Shown: positions 1-11,616 of the stretch, piece after piece | Position numbering within the stretch: position 1 is the stretch's first letter | How the letters are laid out: each line of letters begins with the position of its first letter | NCBI RefSeq assembly: GCF_018812025.1 | Contig: NC_063066.1 | Span: 10,959,382 to 11,023,381, forward strand | Direction of reading: 5' to 3' | Length of the DNA: 64,000 nt | DNA from: Megalobrama amblycephala | Lineage: Eukaryota > Chordata > Actinopteri > Cypriniformes > Xenocyprididae | Notes under the pieces: generated by a model | The model's database searches: none | Seen by the model: the letters and a program-made list of their open reading frames with translations, nothing else | What the model was told of the DNA's origin: nothing | Translations under genes and position numbers: made by a program

Positions 1-599
1 AATTTATAGTGCAACTGTATTAACTAGAAACCTGCACCCAGTGTCCCTGCTAGAGATTTCTCTTCAGTGCACTGAAAGTTACAGAACTCGCAACTGCATA
101 AAACAACTTGGTATTTAACATGGTCTAAGGTCTAAATCTTATTTGGACACAATTGCCCACCCTTACCCACTGGAACCGAGCACATACTCGCTCGCAGAGC
201 TTAGAGCTACTGTAATGTGGAGGAGTGAGACAGCTGAAGGAGAGAAATGGGTGGCACTGTGAAAGGCGATTAGGGTTCCCAGCGGTCGCCATGGTGCAGA
301 GGATGATTGATGTGATTAATAAAGCTGTCGTGATCATTGCTCTCAGTGCCAATCTGAGAGTTAGGCCGAGTGTTTCCGCTCAAACGCAGCAAATATCTCC
401 CACTGGCACCCTGAGCTCTTACCTAAACCCTCCCATCCGATCGAGTCCCTCACAGAAATCTGGGGCCACTAAACATGCATCTTGTTGAAGGTTTGTCTGT
501 AAGATTTTTTTATGTTTTTTTTTTGTTTGTTTTGGTGGTGGTGCTCTTGTAATCACCAAGGCTGGATTAATTCACATTAATAATTAATTAATAATATTA
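1..599. other. Unique non-coding sequence, candidate conserved element
   Basis: No gene or repeat is recognised. The part at about 190-490 is of higher complexity than its surroundings and contains homeodomain-like cores (TGATTAATAAAG at about 310) and balanced base composition. It is open in one frame on each strand, but neither reading has a recognisable domain or splice context. It could be a conserved non-coding element; this is inference from texture only. Confidence 0.25.
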
Positions 600-990
600 A
601 TGCACAAGATTATAACAGTGATATTGTGAAATGTAAATTTTATATACAATTTATACAATTTAAAATAATAGTTTTCTGTCAGATTATATTTTTTAAATTA
701 TTCCTGATGGCAAAACTGAATTTACAGTGGCCATTACTCTGGGCTTCCTTTAGAAATCATTCTAATATGTTGATTTGCTGCTCAAGAATCTTTTTTTTAT
801 TATTATTATCAATGTTAGAAACAGTTCTGCTGCTTAAATTTTTTTGTGGAAACAGAGATTCTTGAACATTTAAAAGAACAACATTTTTAATACTTGAAGT
901 ATAAATCTTTAGTAAAGTCTTTACTGTCACTCTTGATTAATTTAATGTGTCCAGCTTGTTGAATAAAAGTAATAATTTCAAAAAATAATC
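600..990. repeat. Decayed copy of palindromic dispersed repeat family P (GGGGTCAG family)
   Basis: Contains, in diverged form, the landmarks of the large palindrome at 13691-14635: a segment like ATATTGTGAAAT, then GAAATCATTCTAATATG, a pair of TTGCTGCTC and TCAATGTT blocks, and TTTACTGTCAC near the end. It is a heavily mutated, non-coding relic. Other copies are at 6005, 13691, 26985, 53860 and 59752. Confidence 0.6.
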
Positions 991-2570
991 ATAATAATAC
1001 TAATTACTGATTACTGTAGGTCCACATGTGAAGTGTCGCTATGTAGTTTGCCTAGCAAGAGTCTTGCAAACAAAAGGGCCTTATGGGGCAATAAACCATT
1101 GTACCCTTAAGCCATACAATTAATCTGAAGTCGCTCCCAGAGGATTATGTTTGGGGAAACGCTAAATGGTGACTACTAGAAGGAGCGAATCGGTTGCTCA
1201 CTGTTTTTTTCTGACATACACATCATATAGTGCCAGAAAGAGGTCGTTTCTTCTGTTATTACCTGTAGACCCTTTGGCCACAGTGGGTTTCAGTCTCAAA
1301 TCAAATTGAACATGTGACATGAGGACCTAAACAATGAAAAACAAATAGGAGGTCTCACTTCATTGAGCAGCCTAATGGGTATGTGAATTGAAAGCTGCAT
1401 TCAATTTTGTTTGTGTTTTGCTTTGACATTTAAAGGGTAAAAAAAAGAACAAAATCATCACACACTCTCTTAGGGTCTCCTGGACGATCACACTAACTTT
1501 TAGACTAAAGCCTCAAAAATGCTTTTTTTTTTCTTTTTTTCTTGAAAATCAATATTAATCTCAGAAGGCGAAACTCATTTTTTTCACTTGTTTCTCTATG
1601 TGATGGCTTATTATGCATTTGGCTACTCAGATGAGCTACTGTGTCGAATACACTGGAGTAATCAAAAAGTTACCGTCTTATTGTCTGTAGGCTGTTCAAA
1701 CAGAGCATGCAGGAAGTCTTGATCAATGGCGATATGCAGTGTAATTAATCTAGACTTGACCTGTAGGTTAGCAGGTACCAGAAGGTGACTGAATAGAGTG
1801 GCTAAATATGCAATTAGAATCTTTTGTAATTGCTTATGACCTCAACTGTCAGTTCTCGTTTGGGCAGGTCTAGTTTAAGAGCGCTTGAAAGGAAATTACC
1901 GAATGGGCAATAGTCAAATAGGTTCTAGTATTTGATGTATAAAATTTACTTTGATTATAAGTTAACGTTAACAGCAGAAGTTCTCGAGATGATGGTGCAT
2001 GTTTTTGTGTTGAATAGAAAGCTGATTACTCATTCCTCGCCAGCAGAGCGGTTCTGGTCCATTACAAGAGAGAACAATTTAAGTCTTGAAAGATGCTGTT
2101 TAGTTACAAATTCAGCCATTATGTTTAGAAAATGAGCACAGTTAAGCTGTTCAGAGCTGAAAATGCTGCAGCTAACGGCATGCTGTCACACCCCAAGGAA
2201 GAAAATTTACTAAGCCACTTCAATTCAAGCATGCTGGAGAAAAGAACTGAATAACAACAAACAAAAAGTAACAAACTGTATGAAAGGAAGAATGATTATT
2301 AATACATAAAGGTATTAGATTCAATCTGACACGCTGTACTGTTTGGTTTTCTTTCAAGTAAAGAATCCAATTGATTACTTTGCCTCTGTGTCAGCTGCAG
2401 TGCCTTTAGAGATAGTTGTCAAAAAAAGAAACTAAAGGCAAAGCTGACATGATTCTGGACGAGGTAATGAGTTTTGTTCAAGCTGGTTTTCGAAGCAGGC
2501 GAGCAAATTGAGGGAAAGCCCAGAGCAAACAGCTGTCCTCTGACTATCTACACAATAATACTGTCCTTTC
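991..2570. other. Unique non-coding sequence
   Basis: No gene seen. The stretch at about 1050-1190 (around AAGGGCCTTATGGGGC) has the balanced composition of a conserved non-coding element, but nothing here proves that. The rest is AT-rich single-copy sequence. A 67-codon open frame at 1932-2135 has no domain or splice context and is treated as chance. Confidence 0.3.
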
Positions 2571-2975
2571 CTGAAAGGAATATTCCAGGTTCAGGACAAG
2601 TTAAGCTCAATCAACATGGCATTATGTTGATTACCATGAAAATATTTTCCATTTGTCTGTCCTTTTCTTTAAAACATAAAAGAAAATGTTGCTTTTTCCA
2701 GCATTTTCTGTGTAGAAAAATTGTACATCTTTGTCATTATGACTGTAAAAACTAAAATGCTTGTAAAAATGATAATTTAACAGCTTAAATAATATACAAA
2801 TTGTAACAGAATAATACATTTAAGTGTGTTTATAAAAAAGCTTCATTTTGCTTTCAAACCCTCTACAAATTGGTGATTGCAAGTGCCCGACTATAACCTC
2901 AATTTTTGTTTTTTTGTAAAAAAAAAAAAAAAAATTGTGGTAATCATTGTCACAAATGTTGGCGATTAATCTTAA
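2571..2975. repeat. Left part of dispersed repeat family G (AATATTCCAGGTTC family)
   Basis: Begins with GGAATATTCCAGGTTCAG and ends at about 2975 with a TGGTAATCATTGTCACAAATG block. The same start and end blocks occur in the repeat at 50105-50487, so this is a dispersed element. Its right end is broken by a TTAA-flanked insertion starting at 2976. Confidence 0.55.
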
Positions 2976-3325
2976 AGGGATAGTTCACCCAAAAAATGAT
3001 CCCATGATTTGCTCACCCTCAAGTGAGTTTAATATGACTATCTTCTTTCAGACAAACACTATCAGAGGTATATTATAAAATATCCTGGCTCTTCCGAGCT
3101 TTATAATGGTAGTAAACGGTGCTCTTAATTTTGAAGTCCAAAAAAAGTGCATCCATCCATCATCATAGTTATCCACATGGTTCCAGGGGATTAATGAAGG
3201 CCTTCTGAGGCAAAGTGATGGGATTTTGTAAGAAAAATATCCATATATTTAAATCTTTATAAACTACAATAACTAGCTTCCGGCAGATGGCCCACACAAA
3301 TCGATTTATTCTTTTTAGCTCTTTC
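2976..3325 (+). mobile_element. Non-autonomous TTAA-type element, AGTTCACCC family (5' part)
   Basis: Starts right after TTAA (2972-2975) with AGGGATAGTTCACCC and shares long collinear blocks with the copy at 24683-25130: CATGATTT-CTCACCCTCAAG, AAAGTGCATCCATCCATC, and TTAAT-AAGGCCTTCTGA. No coding capacity. The right terminus is not visible; a smaller relative sits at 3330-3501. Confidence 0.6.
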
Positions 3326-3329
3326 TTAA

Positions 3330-3501
3330 AGAGACAGTTCACCCAAAAATGAAAATTCTGTCATCATTTACTCACCCTAATGTCGTTGCAAACCTGTACG
3401 ACTTTCTTTGAAAATGAAAGAAAATGACAAAAAAAAAAAACAGTCATACGTTTTGTAATGACATAAAGGTGAGTAAATGATGACGGAATTTTCATATCCC
3501 T
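3330..3501. mobile_element. Short TTAA-flanked MITE, AGTTCACCC family
   Basis: A 172-bp unit between TTAA (3326-3329) and TTAA (3502-3505). Its arms form long imperfect inverted repeats: the left arm has AAATTCTGTCATCATTTACTCACC and the right arm its complement. This is the minimal foldback form of a repeat seen about ten times in the window. It carries no ORF, so any past mobility was supplied in trans. Confidence 0.7.
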
Positions 3502-3505
3502 TTAA

Positions 3506-4812
3506 AGCACTGGACCTTGTTATTGTATGTGCAATGGTAAATCCTACCCCCATTCACTGTGACATTAATATTTTATACAACTGTTAAACATGACAAAACG
3601 CCCAAGGCTTCGGTTAGAGCGTTATTTTTTCCATCCCTTTCTCCATCTCTTTTCCTCTTTATATTACGTTGGATACTTCTGGGACTTTAAATAACTACTG
3701 CCCTCATTATCCAAATATGGAAGTGCACAGCGTATCACGTAATTAATTTGATTAGAGTGTATTTATCTCAAACCATTTCTGCACAGATACACACAGCGGG
3801 GCCGGAGATGTGAATCACATCTGCCTCCAGTGACATTCATGTAATATCACCTTTTCCAAGGTTTGTCATCTCATCCCCCTGGGGCCAAATCTTGCCCTGG
3901 AGAGTAGGTTGGATAGGAATAAAAGCAGCACAGTTTTATGGGGCCAGACCACAGCATTACGGTCCACTGAGTAGTGAGAAATTAAGTGTTTAAAATGAAT
4001 AAAAAAGATGTCACTAAGCTGTATATTGTATAACACTCTACAGAATGCCACGTACAATGTGCATCTCAGACCAAGTGACGGCTAGGGTGGAAAAGAATAA
4101 ATAAAACATTTTTTTCATTGACAAAATCCTGGGTGTTGAAATGCAATCATTATTGGATCAGGCTGATCCCTAAGTCTCAGCTTTCATTTCTCTAACGCAC
4201 AGTTGCTCAAACTCTCTCTCTGTGACGGAGGGGTTTAGGATAGTTAAGATGATGTGGGTCTCTCTGCTACTCACAGCGTGTGTTTAGAACAGTGACCCCC
4301 CCTCGTACCGCCTGTCAGCTTAGTGTCTGTTGCAGGCTCCAGCTTTCCCTCTCTCACTCTCAGCTGTCTTCACCACCCAGTGCAAATCCCTCTCTCCCTA
4401 CTGACTCTCCTCTCAAAGCTTCAAACTCAGAGTTCTGTGTGGTTTTAAAATTGTACTCACCAGATCATAAAAATGCAATTTATGCATGCACAGTAGTGAC
4501 ACAGACACACAGGAGCGCACCCATTTACACTTGCTTGCATAAACACACCTCTTTATCCCTTGAGAAGATTTATAACAACAGTTCTGTCACGACACTACCT
4601 TTAATGGAGATAATACGGTTTTTCCCATTATAAGTAGTTGGGTCGCAGGACTGTTCTAGGGTGCATTTTCCAAAGCCAACTATATGGTCTGTCGTTACTA
4701 ACACATTTCATCTGAACTTGATGGATATCAATTTTTTTGGGAAGCACACTCCTGATTGATAATGAGGAAATCAAACAATGCTAAATAAAAATAATACAAT
4801 GTGACCAATTAT
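3506..4812. other. Unique sequence with candidate conserved non-coding block
   Basis: No gene seen. The block at about 3710-3900 is rich in plausible transcription-factor cores (CACGTAATTAATTTGATTAG, AATCACATCTGCC, a CACCTTTTCC motif) and resembles a vertebrate conserved non-coding element. A 117-codon open frame at 4280-4633 lies in Pro/Ser-coding simple sequence and has no recognisable domain. Confidence 0.3.
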
Positions 4813-4813
4813 A

Positions 4814-5347
4814 CACCCTAAAAAATGTTTGGTTAAAAACAACCCAAGTTGGGTTGAAAATGGACAAACCCAGCAATTGGGTTGTTTTAACCCAGTGGTT
4901 GGGTTAAATGTTTGCCCAACCTGCTGGGTAGTTTTATTTAACCCAACTATTGTTTAAAAATGACTATATGGCTGGATTAAAATGAACCCAAAATAGGTGG
5001 GAAATTAAAAATTAGACACATAATTACTAGAGGCAACAATAATAATCAAAAGGTATACATTTATTAATAAGCAATTTAATAAATGTTTATTGTTTATTAT
5101 TCATTATTATCTTATCAATAAATGCTAACTTATTAAACATATTAATAAATGTTAATTTCCAACATATTTTGGGTTCATTTTAAGCAAGCAATACAGTAAT
5201 TTTTATACAATAGTTGAGTTAAATAAAACTACCCAGCACACTGGGCAAACATTTAACCCAACCGCTGAGTTAAAACAACCCAATTGCTGGGTTTGTCCAT
5301 TTTCCAACCCAACTTGGGTTGTTTTTAACCCAGCATTTTTTAGAGTG
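4814..5347. mobile_element. Palindromic foldback element with CACYC ends
   Basis: A 534-bp element flanked by TA on both sides. Left end CACCCTAAAAAATG, right end the near-complement CATTTTTTAGAGTG. Both arms (about 4820-4990 and 5170-5347) carry the same CCCAA/TTGGG-rich sequence in inverted orientation and would fold into a long hairpin; the centre is AT-rich. No ORF. The ends recall CACTA/EnSpm elements, but the class is not proven. Confidence 0.7.
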
Positions 5348-5477
5348 TAGTTAGGATAGTAAATAAAAAAACTTCTAAAGGGGGGAAAAAACACAAAACC
5401 ATGGAAGGTGAATGGTTGGTATCCAGCATATGTTATAAATTTTGCATATTTTTGTGCCTAAGCATCATAGTGACATT

Positions 5478-5926
5478 ACAACCCAGGCTGGGTTAAATGT
5501 TTGCCCAAAATGCTGGGTAGTTTTATTTAACTCAACTATTGTTTAAAAATTACTGTATTATTTGCTTAAAATGAACCTGAAGTATGTTGGAAATTAACAT
5601 TTATTAATGTTTAATAAATAAAAATGTATTAATAAGTTTAATGAATAATAATTAATCAATAAACATTTATTAAATTGCTTATTAATAAATGTTCACATTT
5701 TGATTATTATTGTTGCCTCTAGTTTAATTATGTGTCTGATTTTTAATTTTGGGTTCATTTTAAGCCAGCCATATAGTAATTTTTAAACAATATCTGGGTT
5801 AAATAAAACTGTCCAGCGATTTGGGCAAACATTTAACCCAACTGATGGGTTAAAACAACCCAATCGCTGGGTTTATTCATTTAAAACCCAACTTGGGTTG
5901 TTTTTAACCCAGCATTTTTTAGAGTG
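5478..5926. mobile_element. Second, 5'-truncated copy of the foldback element
   Basis: Repeats the sequence of the element at 4814 from inside its left arm (TTTGCCCA-AATGCTGGGTAG) through the AT-rich centre to the same right terminus (CATTTTTTAGAGTG). The outer left end is missing. The AT-rich centre matches the complement of the first copy's centre, so the two lie as a partial inverted pair 130 bp apart. Confidence 0.65.
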
Positions 5927-6004
5927 TTGTGCCACCAATTGATATGAATGTAAAATCTTCACGGAAGCCCTGAGTTTAGAAATAATAAAATATTTCAGCT
6001 CAAA

Positions 6005-6335
6005 TAAATTTTTTTTTTTTATTCGATCAAAGACAGAATAGAAAAATTATTAATTAAAAGAAAGCTTTTGGAATTGTATTATTAATTTCTTTAATTTCTT
6101 TCCCCAAAAATAAAAAACTCTACTGACCCCAATCTTTTAAATGGTTTATAATGTTACAAAAGCCTTCTGTTTCAGATAAATGCTGTTCTTTTGAACTTTC
6201 CATTCATCAAAGAATCCTGGATTTTTTTGCACTACTGCTTTCAACATTGATAATAATAGTAATGTTTCTTGAGCAGAAAATCATCATTTTAGAATGATTT
6301 CTGAAGGATCATGTAAAACTGAAGACTGGAGTAAT
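6005..6335. repeat. Copy of palindromic repeat family P, inverted half
   Basis: Shares with 13691-14635 the blocks TTAATTTCTTTAATTTCTTT, GACCCCAA, TTTATAATGTTACAAAAG, GTTCTTTTGAACTTTC, TTCATCAAAGAATCCTG and AGAATGATTTCTGAAGGATCATG. No coding potential. Confidence 0.65.
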
Positions 6336-6552
6336 GTATATTGTGAAATATATTTACATGTACATATATATAACCCAGAAAAGTCTTGTGGCCCAACTAC
6401 TTTACACATTTTTTCCCCATTATATTTCCATTAAAGAGAGTGTCCTGCCAGAACTATGTTGTTATATATCTTCTCAAGGGATACAGAAGTGTGTTTATGC
6501 AAGTAAGTGTAAATGGCTGCGCTCCTGTGAGTCTGTGTGAACATGCATGCAA

Positions 6553-6580
6553 AACACACACACACACACACACACACACA
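6553..6580. repeat. (CA)n microsatellite
   Basis: About 13 CA units. It creates spurious His-Thr and Cys-Val open frames on the two strands. Confidence 0.95.
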
Positions 6581-8217
6581 AATATGAGTGTACAAGTCCA
6601 CCCCTGATACTTTGCATCCACATAAGTTGCTGAGTTACTGGAGGCACAGACAGTCCCAAAGCTTCTCATCCATTTGATAATGTATATGTGCGTGTGTTGA
6701 GGACGTTTACAGTCATGTGGGCTGCTGCAACAATCATCCAACTTCCACGAGCAACAGTAACCATGGCAACTGGCATTCTAGAGGCCTGCAGCACACAGTC
6801 AGGCCTGAAATGTATAAAATATCAAAACATTGTGTTGTAATTCTTCAAACTCTGCACAGCACAACCATGACATATCAAGGCAGTGATGCAGGAGCATTGG
6901 TGTCTAATCTATAACTGAAGGAACTCAAAGGCTTGGATAGTGAACAAGAGAAGTATTGTTTATATCCTCATACAATGGCGTACCTGTAACACCTCTGAGA
7001 GCACATCACGCCAATAACAAAACAGAATAATGGAATGAGCCACGGGGCCAGATCTCACAGGAACAGGGAGAGAAAATCACTTACTGCCTTCAATGATTAG
7101 AAAATGTGCATGTGACAAGACAAGATGCATCTCTGTCAATGTGTTGATTTATAAGAGTGGGAGGGGAAGACAGTGGGGTGCTTTAGGAATGAAACCTTGT
7201 GCAAATGAATACAGATGCTGAAGGGAGGGAAAGGGATTTCAGCTTTCTTTCATTATTAACAGAGGGACTTTTCATAAGATTGAACATTCATTCTGTTTCC
7301 TTGACTAGGACATTTACATTGTATTGAAGAAGAATACGAATAGGGTATAAGCAGATATGCAAAACAATCTTATGGTTAGATCCTGTACTATAGGATGTGA
7401 ACTGAAATGGACAGATAATCTTTGCACAGTGATGACAATGTACAAAAAACTGTTCAAGTCCCATTAAAAAGATAAAGAGCATTAAGAGAGCTTATTTACG
7501 GAAATGATGCACCATGAAATATGCAGGAAGATCATAATTCAAAACACTTTTGTGATTTCTAATCCACCTACTCAGTGAAGGAGAAAGAGAGTGAACCAAG
7601 CAAAATAAAAGATTATTCTTTTTTTCTTTTTTTGAATGCCAAGCCATTTTCAGGAGAAGGTATGTGGATCATAACTCCTGAGGAAAATGATATTATCATT
7701 TTAAGGTTGATGACTATGCACTGAATGTACTATTTAGCCTGTGGGAAAAAAGAATTTTGGTCATTGTCATGTTGCGCATCAGAAATGTTTATATGTTTTT
7801 GTTTATACCTCAGAAGTACTGTATTTTTAAATTTAGTAGACGCATTTATTCTGATCTAGGTCAAATATAAACATTTCAATTATACACAATATTTTGTGAT
7901 TCATTTTTCATTGGTTCTCATAACCAAGGCATGAAGACTACCAAAACTAAAGCTGTGGATGTCCGGTTTGTCCTTTATGTGAGTTCAAATACAGGAACCT
8001 GCCAACACTAGCAGACCTGAACTCCTGCACACCTGCAGCTAATGGCAGGTTTATTCATGTGCCAGAACACATACTGAGCCAGAGACGGAGAAGGAGTGAG
8101 GGGGATGGGAGGACATGAAAGGGTAAGGAAAGCTCAGAAAATAGAAAAAGAGAAAAAGAAAAGAAAACAACAAGAAAGCAAAGGTTAAACATTGTAAAAG
8201 GACGATGGAACTGCCTG
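6581..8217. other. Unique non-coding sequence
   Basis: No gene or clear repeat. 6600-6950 and 6960-7240 have mixed composition and may include conserved non-coding sequence; 7600-7640 and 8120-8190 are T-rich and A/G-rich. Short open frames at 6717-6914 and 7288-7482 lack any recognisable feature. Confidence 0.3.
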
Positions 8218-8330
8218 ATCTTCAAAGAAACTGTTCAACCAAAAACTACCATTCTGTGTCATTTTCTCACTGTCATGATGTTTCAAAATGTATTTGTTTT
8301 GTGGAACACAAAAGGTGAGTTTTTAAACTC
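8218..8330. repeat. Decayed AGTTCACCC-family fragment
   Basis: Shows the family order in worn form: a block like ACTGTTCAACCAAAAACT, then CATTCTGTGTCATTTTCTCAC, then GTGGAACACAAAAGG. Only the left portion survives. Confidence 0.45.
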
Positions 8331-9903
8331 TTATTATCTTTGCTAATATGTGAACTAGGGATGTTCAGCTTTTAAAAAATGATGCAAAACACCATCAAAA
8401 TACTATAAAAGCGGTCCATACAACTAAGCCAAACACCACCACTGATGAATATAACACTCAAATGGTCTTTGCTATAAAACACTATTTCTTAAACCAATTA
8501 TTCTTAATTATTTCTCTATATCTACTAAACTAATTAATTTAGGGTCAAACCTTAGAAAGCAAAGTGGGTTTCTTAAGCTGATAATTCATTATTCCATTGT
8601 GCTGTTCTCAATATAGTTCTAAAACAATTAGCCAAACTTCATCTTAAACCTTCCGTATTCAACTACATTTCAAAAGAACTATACTCAAACAATAGCCGAT
8701 CCTCCGTTCAGCGAGGAAATTAAATATTTCAATTCAGTGAGAAATTAATCTGTAATTAAACTCTTCTCCTTAAGAATCCAACCAAACCTTTGAGATTTCA
8801 TCTTGCCTTTTGTGAGACAACAATAAACTCATTCATTTCCACAATACTTTAGATATCCTTGCTGCATAAACACATTAATTAGACTGATGATAGACAGAAT
8901 TAATCATGAGTTAAAATAGACACAAATTGCAGATATGTCCACATAAAGTTAATGTTGACATTTCTCACTATTCAGTGTTTTTCAAGATAATGAGAACAGA
9001 TTCTGTGGCGTTATTGCCTCAAAATGGTTCTTTATCTTTAATCCACAAGTTATTAATCAACAAATGAAAGATTTTTATTATCTTTCAGAACATAAAATAT
9101 TAAGTATTTCCATGTGTCACGCAAATCAAAGCACACTAATAACTAACATTCCTGTCAAGTGTTTCTTTTAAGCCCTGATAACATTATCTATCTAGCCCTG
9201 ATCTAGTTAAAACTGTTTTCATTCATGTAAACAAATTCCTAGCATTAATTACTTCATATATTGATTATTCTGGAAAAAAAAAGGGGGGGGGGGGGGGGGA
9301 TAATTGCCTCAGTAATTAGCTGTGCTAATGGTTATTGTTTCTAGTGCGCCTTCATAAGCATTTTAATTGTAAGGTGAGAACATACAGCATGCTGGGCCCT
9401 CAGGAGCCATGGTTTCCGGTCACAATATCAATCAGCTAAATGAGATTGGCCCATTAAATAGCTTTAATTGCCTAATCACCGAGGCAGGACAGAAGCATGG
9501 AATCAATTAAAAAGGGTCATGTAAAATATGACTTGTTTTCAAGAGCAGTATTTAAAAAGTGCTACTCCTCAAGATGACTGACAGGAGTGCTTATGAAGTC
9601 ATAATGGTGGGCTCTGCTTGAGAAGAGCTTGTATTTTAAAGTTTTTCTGTCCAATTAAATACACTTCCACCATATAAAAATAGGCTGGAGTTGAGTCTGA
9701 AGTCTGAAAGTGGTTAGACTTGTTTACTATTTTCTTATGGAAAACAGCACATAATGATTGTATAGGATAGTGAACAATTCATAAAGTGTAAATATGCTTT
9801 CCATTGGGATGAATGATGCCTGGTATTTTTTTGCAACTTGCATCAGTGTCACACAAAACTGCACTCATCAAGTCATTTCATGGGGACTTTATATGTGATT
9901 TAT
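8331..9903. other. Unique sequence with (G)17 run and strong candidate conserved element
   Basis: 8331-9280 is AT-rich single-copy sequence. A run of 17 G lies at 9283-9299. The block 9300-9620 stands out: clustered homeodomain-type cores (CAATTAGC, CTTTAATTGCCTAATC, ATCAATTAAA) in balanced sequence, typical of a developmental enhancer or conserved non-coding element. This is an inference from motif density; no alignment was made. Confidence 0.35.
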
Positions 9904-9907
9904 TTAA

Positions 9908-11612
9908 AGGGGACCAGGGCTTGACATTAACACCCGCCAACCCGCCAAATGCGGGTAGATTTCCGCTGTGGCGGGTAAGACAGCCACTCCCACTAGCCAC
10001 TTTGGCGGGTTGAATATAATTTCAGCCTACAGCCAAATGAAAGGTAGCCAAGCTCGTCGTATCACAAAATTACAATTCAGTCACAGTTCTTTATCGATTA
10101 ACTTGCGGTTAGTGAAGGCGGGATAGGCGGAATCGCGCTGAATGACACACAACAGAAGCGCTCGCGTGCGCAATTAGTTCTCATTGCGCCTGAATACACG
10201 CACACACAGATGTCAAAATGCATCGTGTGAAGTAGCCTATCTTGCGTGAATACAGTCGGCTATGGCTTAAGTGGACGTAAACAGGTGGGTAAAACCTGGA
10301 TGTGTATGACGTCCATGCATTCAGCAGCACCCAAATAAATACCTGTATGTCATTAATGTTAATCAAACATCAAAAAATGTTAAATAAATGTATAAATGCT
10401 AAATAAACATATCTGAAAAAAGATTTTTTTTTTTTTTTAAATTACTATTTGTAATTTTGCATTCTTTGTTCTTTTTATACAGCCTAACAAAAATAACTGT
10501 ACATGCCAGTTGATATATACAATGTATAGTCTTGATTTGGGTGGTCAATCTGCATTTGTAAGTTTCAAAGGGTTTTAAATCTTGTAAATCAAATAAAATG
10601 ACTCAAAATCTAGTAATTTAAGCATGCCAAAGTCAACTTTAATCATATAAAATGTAATTTCCCAACAGCAAAATTGTGGCCAGTGAAAATGCTGAGTGGC
10701 TAGTAACTTTGGAAAACCACTAGCCACAGTGGCTGGTGAGCAAAAAAGTTAATGTCAAGCCCTGAAGGGGACCTATAATGCCCCTTTCACAAGATGTAAT
10801 ATAAGTGGTGTCCCCAGAATGTGTCTGTGAAGTTCAAAATACCCCACAGATCATTTATTATAGCTTGTCAAATTTGGCCCTATTTGGGAGGGAGCAAAAA
10901 CACACAGTTTTTGTGTGTGTCCCTTTAAATGCAAATGAGCTGCTTCTCCGAGCCGCTTTCCAAAAGAGGTCGAAGCTTTACCAGCTCGCACTTCAGTTGC
11001 TCATCAACAACAAAGATGGAGAATCTCACGCAGCCAAAATGACGATTGTCAGTAATGGCGTTCAGCCTTACTTTGTTCAAACCGGAGTCGGACACTGATG
11101 TAGAGACTCAGGAAGAAGTTACAACATTTAGAATGAAACTGGACGTTTCTGAACGGTTAGTGGATAAATTTATGTAGTTGCTGTAGAGTTGATTCAACTC
11201 CTCGACTAGCATGTGCCGTCATGTTAATCTTTTGTGCAAATCCAGCATTGAATTGACCCTCAATTGTGAAGCAGTCCGGCGTAAAATGACGGCATGGCAA
11301 CAACACTCTACAACAACAACTCTTCCTCTTCTCTAAAGCAGCCCAATATGGCCTCACCCCCTTTGTTGTGTGCTCTCGGGGGCCAGTTTTATGTAAATTT
11401 TAGGGTTAGTGATGTCACTAACCCAGGAAGAAGCTGATTGTAGTCCCTACCAGCCGTTTGTTGTAGTACTTAAAAAGCAAATGCTTTAAAAGAAAATATC
11501 TCCATTGGATTGAACTTTGAGCGTTGTAATTTTGCAGATGTTGTTTATGCTCTAACAGCAACGTTACACACTAACTAAAGTTAAAAAAGTGAAATCATAT
11601 TCAACCACCCCT
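9908..11612 (+). mobile_element. TTAA-flanked non-autonomous element (family T, copy A), interrupted by a hAT element
   Basis: Bounded by TTAA at 9904-9907 and 11613-11616, with short terminal inverted repeats (AGGGG at the left, CCCCT at the right). Without the inserted hAT and its duplication it is about 847 bp. It aligns along its length with copy C at 50488-51375: ATAATGCCCCTTT, CAAGATGTAATATAAGT, CAGAATGTGTCTGTGAAGTT, CCCTTTAAATGCAAATGAGC, and ATCTCACGCAGCCAAAATGA. TTAA duplications are known for piggyBac and Kolobok elements; which applies here is not decided. No transposase. Confidence 0.75.
9915..10764. mobile_element. Non-autonomous hAT-type element with perfect TIRs and 8-bp TSD
   Basis: An 850-bp element with perfect 17-bp terminal inverted repeats (CAGGGCTTGACATTAAC at 9915-9931; complement at 10748-10764). 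It is flanked by a perfect 8-bp duplication AAGGGGAC (9907-9914 and 10765-10772). CAGGG-type ends and 8-bp duplications are the hallmarks of hAT transposons. The interior has no transposase-like frame; short GC-rich arms with GCGGGT lie inside the left end and CTAGCCAC blocks at both ends. It lies inside the older TTAA element. Confidence 0.85.
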
Positions 11613-11616
11613 TTAA

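Noticed and set aside
4280..4633. 117-codon frame rich in Ser, Pro and Leu
   Set aside because: Composition follows CT-rich simple sequence; no homology is recognised and no exon boundaries fit.
10805..11098. 97-codon frame MVSPECVCEVQNT...
   Set aside because: It is internal to family T copy A; copy C at 50488 does not preserve the frame.
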